64,000 nucleotides of DNA from Methylacidimicrobium sp. B4 (GTDB lineage Bacteria; Verrucomicrobiota; Verrucomicrobiia; Methylacidiphilales; Methylacidiphilaceae): contig NZ_CP066203.1 of NCBI RefSeq assembly GCF_017310545.1, positions 62,001 to 126,000 on the forward strand, in the 5' to 3' direction. A program made the position numbers and the translations under genes. This document shows, piece after piece, positions 59,984 through 64,000 of the stretch. Under the pieces are notes generated by a model that was not told the DNA's origin, did no database searches, and saw only the letters and a program-made list of their open reading frames with translations. Numbering within the stretch: the stretch's first letter is position 1; every line of letters begins with the position of its first letter.

Positions 59984-61292
59984 CCCCTTTTCTGTAAATT
60001 TCGGTGTCGGCGCTCATCCGCGTAGGGCTACGGGTTGAGGGTGAGGTAAACCTTGCTGGTCATCCAGTCGTCGTCGAGTTCGGCAAGGAGAGCCGAGACG
60101 AGCCGTAGGCAGGATTCGGGATTGGGGAAGATGCTGGCCACACGGGTGCGGCGTCTCAGTTCCCGGTTGATACGCTCCAAGCCGTTGGTGGTGCGCAGCC
60201 GCAGGTGGTGCTCGGGCGGGAAGTCGAAGACCGTCAGACCCTCAGCAATGGCCCCCTCGGCCCAGCGTGCGAGCTTGGGGTGTTCCTTGTGCCAAAGCGC
60301 AAGGGTGATCTTCAACAGCCGCTCGGCTTGGGCCCGGTCGGGGGCATTGAAGATGGCGCGCAACTGAGCGGCAACCGTCTTTCTCGCCTCGACGCGGGTG
60401 ACGAACTGACGAGCGTTTTGTTGCAGGTGGAACTGGCAGCGTTGCCAGGGAACCGCAGGCAACACCGCTCGGCGGGCGGCCTTGAGCCCCGCGTGGTCGT
60501 CGGCAACGATGAGCCTCACCCCCTTGAGCCCTCGACGCATGAGGCCCTCCAGACAGTGCCGCCAATTGATCTCGGCTTCCGAAGTGGCCACCTCACAGCC
60601 CAGCACCCGGCGCTTGCCCAAAGCCTCGACGCCGACCGCGACCAAGACGGCGCAATCGACGATTCTTCCCTCCAGGCGGACTTTCTCGTAGCGGGCATCG
60701 AGAAAGAGGTAGGGCACTTCGCCCAAGGGACGCTCACGCCAGGCGGAAAGCCCCTCATCGAGCTTGGCGGCGGCGCGACTGACCTGGGCCGAAGAAAGCT
60801 TGATTTCTGGCCCCAAGAGCCGCTGCAACACATCGATCACGCGCCGGGTCGATACACCCTGGACATACATCTCGGCCAGAGCGAGATGGGCGGCTTGATC
60901 GGTGCGCGTGCCCTTTTCCAGAGCGGAGGGATAAAAGTCACCCGAGCGCACTTGCGGTACCTCGAAGGTAATCTCGCCCAGCTTGGTCAGAACCGTCTTG
61001 GGTTTGAAGCCGTTGGCATCATCGCGCCGGTTTGCGCTGCGCTCGTAGGGCAGGGCCCCAGAAAGTGCGAACGCTCCATCCTGGCGGCCTCGTTGACGAG
61101 GATGCGCAAGGCCTCGCCAGCGCCCTCCAGGCCGTGCTCCAGCAGTACCGCATAGGCTGCCTCCAGTGGATTGGGTTCGATTCGCATTGCCATGAGGGCA
61201 TACTCCTTTCTCAAAGCCTTGGCACCATGACCGCTGCCCGGCGAGCTTTCAGCCTACTGCTGAAAAGGAATTTACAGAAAGAACGATACGCA
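59978..61292 (-). mobile_element. IS256-like element, copy A
   Basis: The element is 1.3 kb with related ends: GTGCAAC then CCTTTTCTGTAAATTTC at the left and, inverted, GGAATTTACAGAAAG then a GCAA-ending tail at the right (near 61266-61292). The same left end is found at 62863 in copy B. The transposase is on the minus strand and frameshifted. No matching 8- or 9-bp target duplication is visible, so rearrangement between copies is possible. Confidence 0.8.
60028..61193 (-). pseudogene. IS256-family transposase, frameshifted
   Basis: It starts at ATG 61193 with GAAAGGAG nine bases upstream: MAMRIEPNPLEAAYAVLLEHGLEGAGEALRILVNEAARMERSHFLG. The frame is then lost near 61053 by one base. The next frame gives PYERSANRRDDANGFKPKTVLTKLGEITFEVPQ and the rest of the transposase, with the acidic triad in YLFLDARYEKVR, VADDHAGLKAARRA and TNGLERINRELRRRTRV. 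Copy B has FLGARPYERTAARRD uninterrupted at this place, which proves the shift. The long 307-residue part from 60951 retains the catalytic domain. Confidence 0.88.
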
Positions 61293-61303
61293 ACTAGTTG
61301 CCG

Positions 61304-62188
61304 ATGAAAACGACTCCACGAATTCCAGCGCACGCGATGCTCGACGTTGATACGGCAATCCGCTACATTCTCAGTCGGGAGTGCAAACAAGGCGGATATT
61401 CCTTTTATCGCACTCCGGAATGGGGGGTGGAAGAGCCCAATGCACGCGACACCTTGGCAGCGCTCGATTCCCTGCTCCGTCTCGGCGTCACTCCTCCGCA
61501 GCCAGAGCGCACTCTCTCCTGGTTGCAGACCCTGCAATACGAAAACGGCGGATGGGCGACGATTACGATAGCGTGGGCGGCCTGCAGGGCATTGGCTTTG
61601 TTCGGCATGCAGCCGAAACACGATCCGTCCGCATGGATCCAGGAGATCTGGGAATCCCGCGTCGCGACCGTGGAGAACGGCGCCGATCGGGACTGGCGCG
61701 GGACGATCATCGAACTCTATCAGTTGATGCAGCTGACCCGGCTTCACGCGTCCGATATTTCAAGCAAACTTCATCGCGATCTTGCACGGTTCCTCAATGC
61801 CTCCCGAACGCGGGATGGCGTATGGGCAAAGCCCGGAGCCGACCTGGAAACCACCGGTTTCGCCATCGAGACGGCAAGACTCGGAGGACTCGAACTCGCG
61901 GATGCCTCCGTCGCCGCCTGGTGGCGCCGGTGCGAGGACCCGATACTTGGGCTGCGGCTTACGCCGTCGGCCGGAATAACGTCCACGGTCGCGCTTTGGG
62001 CCGGACTGGAACTCGGTGCCCGGTTGGGTATCGCCGCGCGATACCCGGCGGCCATCGCCACTCAGCTCAGGCTGTTGCAGCATCCCTCCGGCGGATTCAG
62101 CTACCGACACAAGGCGCTGCCGACTCTCTGGGATACCTGGTACGGCATAAAGGCCGCGTGCCTGCTCGACGGCGGACCGCCGGATTGA
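61304..62188 (+). CDS. terpene-cyclase/prenyltransferase-like alpha-alpha barrel protein
   Basis: This 294-residue protein runs from ATG 61304. It is built of repeating helical pairs with QW-type and prenyltransferase-repeat motifs: SRECKQGGYSFYRTPEW, ALDSLLRLGVTPPQPERTLSWLQTLQYENGGWATI, FLNASRTRDGVWAKPGADLETTGFAIETARLGGL and LLQHPSGGFSYRHKALPTLWDTWYGIKAACLL. These fit squalene/hopene-cyclase or protein-prenyltransferase beta folds but at less than half a full cyclase. The DXDD catalytic motif of hopene cyclase is not visible, so I do not assign a reaction. It begins 11 bp after IS256 copy A and may depend on it for a promoter. A HAD-like gene follows 32 bp later. Confidence 0.7.
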   Translation: MKTTPRIPAHAMLDVDTAIRYILSRECKQGGYSFYRTPEWGVEEPNARDTLAALDSLLRLGVTPPQPERTLSWLQTLQYENGGWATITIAWAACRALALFGMQPKHDPSAWIQEIWESRVATVENGADRDWRGTIIELYQLMQLTRLHASDISSKLHRDLARFLNASRTRDGVWAKPGADLETTGFAIETARLGGLELADASVAAWWRRCEDPILGLRLTPSAGITSTVALWAGLELGARLGIAARYPAAIATQLRLLQHPSGGFSYRHKALPTLWDTWYGIKAACLLDGGPPD

Positions 62189-62220
62189 GGCCGCGCGCAA
62201 CCGGCGAAGGAGCTTGCCAC

Positions 62221-62454
62221 ATGATCGACATCGACATTCCCGGCCACGGCGAACTGCACCTCGCGCATCTGGTGTGCGACTACAAAGGAACCGTGGCCGC
62301 AGGCGGCCATCTCTTGCCCGGCGTGGAAGAGCGGCTGCGGACACTCGCCGACCGTTTCGACGTTCATGACGTCACCGCAAACACTTTCGGCGAGGCGGGC
62401 AGCGCCTTGGCCGGACTACCGCTGCGCTTAGAATTCCGTGAACAGTATACCTAG
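62221..62454 (+). pseudogene. soluble P-type-ATPase-like HAD phosphatase, 3' truncated
   Basis: MIDIDIPGHGELHLAHLVCDYKGTVAAGGHLLPGVEERLRTLADRFDVHDVTANTFGEAGSALAGLPLRLE corresponds to the first half of the small soluble HAD proteins related to P-type ATPases. They read xxYDxNGTxAxDGxLLPGV and later need a C-terminal GDGxND. Here the nucleophile Asp is kept (CDYKGT). Family members are about 150 residues. The frame ends after 77 residues where similarity stops and IS5-derived sequence begins, so the second half is lost. Confidence 0.7.
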
Positions 62455-62459
62455 TCCTC

Positions 62460-62805
62460 CCTGAAAAATTCACAATCTCCCAAGAGCAGCCCAACTTGCA
62501 GACGCTGAGGTTTTTGAGCGGCTCTGCAGTGCCCCGCTGGTGTTCAGCTGGGTGCCGTACCACTTGGAGAGTGCCGTCCAAAGGCGCAAAAAACGCCCCA
62601 AGAAGAGCACACCCTTCTTGGCGATCATGTGCAGCAGCCACATGATGTTGTTGCCGGCTGCGCACGGCGCCGGGTGGTCGATGATGGGGTGGGTCGCCTG
62701 GCGCCGTTTGAGCAGCTTTCTCTCCTGCTGTGTGATCCGCTTGGCCTTGCCCCGGTGCGCGATGCACACATCGGGGTTGTCCGCATCCGTGCCGCGGTAG
62801 CTTCA
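62460..62805 (-). pseudogene. IS5-family transposase fragment
   Basis: On minus, YRGTDADNPDVCIAHRGKAKRITQQERKLLKRRQATHPIIDH and CAAGNNIMWLLHMIAKKGVLFLG match the C-terminal end of IS5-type transposases, where ...RRxAIEPxIGHxK leads through a short loop to the final helix AAGxNIRxLLRxIAKKG. Some 20-25 residues between IIDH and CAAG are missing. Only the tail of the transposase remains. It lies between the truncated HAD gene and IS256 copy B. Confidence 0.75.
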
Positions 62806-62862
62806 GGGGTGACTAATTCAGCCAAGCCTCACGCGAAAAGCAAACAGACAGCAAAGCAGATG

Positions 62863-64000
62863 GTGCAACTCCTTTTCTGTAAATTTCCGCGCAGCAGATC
62901 ATGATGCCTGGGTTACGGGTTGGGGTTGAGATAGACCTTGCCGGTCATCCACTCGTCGTCGAGTTCGGCCAGCAGGGCGGAAATGAGCCGCAGGCACGAT
63001 TCGGGATTGGGGAAGATGCTTGCCACCCGGGTGCGGCGTCTGAGTTCCCGGTTGATGCGCTCCAGGCCGTTGGTGGTGCGCAGCCGCACGCGGTGCTCGA
63101 CAGGGAAGTCGAAGACGGTCAGGCTTTCTGGTATGGCTTCCTCAGCCCACTCCCCGAGCTTGGGATGCTCCGTGCGCCATTGCGCAAGCGCCTCCCGTAA
63201 CAGCCGCTGGGCCTCGCTTCGATCCGGCGCATTGAAGATCGTGCGCAGCTGCCGGGCAACGGTCTTCTTCGCTTCTTGGCGCGTGACAAACTGACCGGCG
63301 TTTTGCTGCAGGTGGAACTGGCAGCGCTGCCAGGGCACGGAAGGCAACACTGCACGGCGCGCGGCCTTCAGTCCCGCGTGGTCGTCGGCAACGATGAGCT
63401 TGACCCCCTTCAATCCACGGGCAAGGAGGCTTTCCAGGAAGCGGCACCAGTTGATCTCCGCTTCCGATGTAGCCACCTCGCAGCCCAGCACCCGGCGCTT
63501 GCCCGGTGCCTCGATACCCACTGCAATCAGTACCGCGCAATCGACGATCCGTCCTTCCAGGCGCACCTTCTCATAGCGGGCGTCCAGAAAGAGATAAGGC
63601 ACCTCGCCCAACGGGCGTTCCCGCCAGGCCTTGAGCCCTTCATCGAGTCTGGCGGCAGCGCGACTGACCTGGGCTGAAGAAAGCTTGATCTCCGGCCCCA
63701 AGAGCCGCTGCAACACGTCGATCACCCGCCGGGTGGAGACGCCCTGGACGTACATCTCGGCCAAGGCCAGATTCACCGCCTGATCGGTGCGGGTGCCTTT
63801 CTCGAGCGCAGAAGGATAGAAGTCGCCAGAACGCACTTGCGGTACCTCGAAGGTGAGCTCGCCCAGCTTGGTCAGCACCGTCTTGGGCTTATAACCGTTG
63901 GCCCAGTCGCGCCGGGCTGCGGTGCGCTCGTAGGGCCTGGCGCCGAGAAACTCGACCCGTTCAATTTTGGCCGCTTCATTCACCAAAATGCGCAAGGCTT
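62863..64000 (-). mobile_element. IS256-like element, copy B (runs off right edge)
   Basis: The left end GTGCAAC then TCCTTTTCTGTAAATTTC is nearly the same as that of copy A. The transposase frame is open to the window edge. The same orientation as copy A makes the pair a possible composite around 61293-62862. Confidence 0.85.
62913..64000 (-). CDS. IS256-family (mutator-type) transposase, partial
   Basis: The frame is open from the right edge to the stop at 62913, about 362 residues, starting within ALRILVNEAAKIERVEFLGARPYERTAARRDWANGYKPKTVLTKLG. The IS256 acidic triad is complete: YLFLDARYEKVRLEG (D), LIVADDHAGLKAARRAVLPSVPWQRCQFHLQQN (D plus the CQFH motif) and TNGLERINRELRRRTRVASIFPN (E). 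Only about the first 45 residues are missing off-window by comparison with copy A. The frame is intact, so this copy may be active and could supply transposase to copy A. Confidence 0.92.
   Translation of the reverse strand, partial: ALRILVNEAAKIERVEFLGARPYERTAARRDWANGYKPKTVLTKLGELTFEVPQVRSGDFYPSALEKGTRTDQAVNLALAEMYVQGVSTRRVIDVLQRLLGPEIKLSSAQVSRAAARLDEGLKAWRERPLGEVPYLFLDARYEKVRLEGRIVDCAVLIAVGIEAPGKRRVLGCEVATSEAEINWCRFLESLLARGLKGVKLIVADDHAGLKAARRAVLPSVPWQRCQFHLQQNAGQFVTRQEAKKTVARQLRTIFNAPDRSEAQRLLREALAQWRTEHPKLGEWAEEAIPESLTVFDFPVEHRVRLRTTNGLERINRELRRRTRVASIFPNPESCLRLISALLAELDDEWMTGKVYLNPNP

Noticed and set aside
1-64000. CRISPR arrays, rRNA genes, prophage structural genes
   Set aside because: I looked for regularly spaced repeats, rRNA segments and capsid/tail/terminase-like proteins and found none.

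Overview
The window looks like chromosomal DNA (about 60-65 % G+C by eye) from a verrucomicrobial methanotroph or methylotroph, most likely a relative of Methylacidimicrobium/Methylacidiphilum. This is an inference. It rests on a lanthanide-type methanol dehydrogenase locus (xoxF, xoxJ, xoxG), the glgE/maltokinase/glgB set, cyanase, metal-efflux RND genes and a dense IS population. There is no 16S rRNA in the window to confirm it.

Layout. 1-10435 (minus strand): a heavy-metal export operon with two TolC-type outer-membrane factors, one short adaptor, two tandem HME-RND pumps and the start of a P-type ATPase that runs off the left edge. 10583-16511 (mainly plus): housekeeping and accessory metabolism (gpmA, a hydantoinase-B subunit, a class-I amidotransferase, a stand-alone LigD-type 3'-phosphoesterase, a methyltransferase coupled to a class-III aminotransferase). 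16698-22487 (minus): a tandem family of four secreted proteins of unknown function mixed with one intact and one decayed ChaN/TraB-like gene. 23027-24689: a SixA-type phosphatase, dodecin, cyanase and tRNA-Leu(GAG).

24814-36455 is the metabolic core: a PQQ-associated beta-propeller gene on plus, then, in order of minus-strand transcription, a TonB-dependent receptor, a histidine kinase, a sigma-54 response regulator, xoxF, a xoxJ gene fused to ankyrin repeats, xoxG and a secreted unknown. My reading is that methanol oxidation, metal uptake and regulation are grouped here. 37351-45086 (minus): mntR, mntH, glgE, maltokinase and glgB, closely spaced, linking Mn import to GlgE-pathway alpha-glucan synthesis. 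45162-51862: a phosphopantetheinyl transferase, a TIM-barrel isomerase, a protein that looks like an archaeo-eukaryotic primase catalytic domain joined to a PriL-like Cys domain, a small lipoprotein, and a second kinase/sigma-54 regulator pair.

From 51863 to the right edge the window is a mobile-element graveyard: a degraded IS1380-like element with terminal repeats, a complete IS200/IS605 element with tnpA and tnpB, an AbiEi/AbiEii system, two ISL3-like copies in opposite orientation around a truncated gene, a DinJ/YafQ-type module damaged by IS at both ends, two IS256-like copies, an IS5 scrap, a terpene-cyclase-like gene and a truncated HAD phosphatase. A 19-bp repeat next to CTAG at both outer edges of 51859-56537 suggests that the AbiE cargo and the IS605 element sit inside one IS1380-derived unit.
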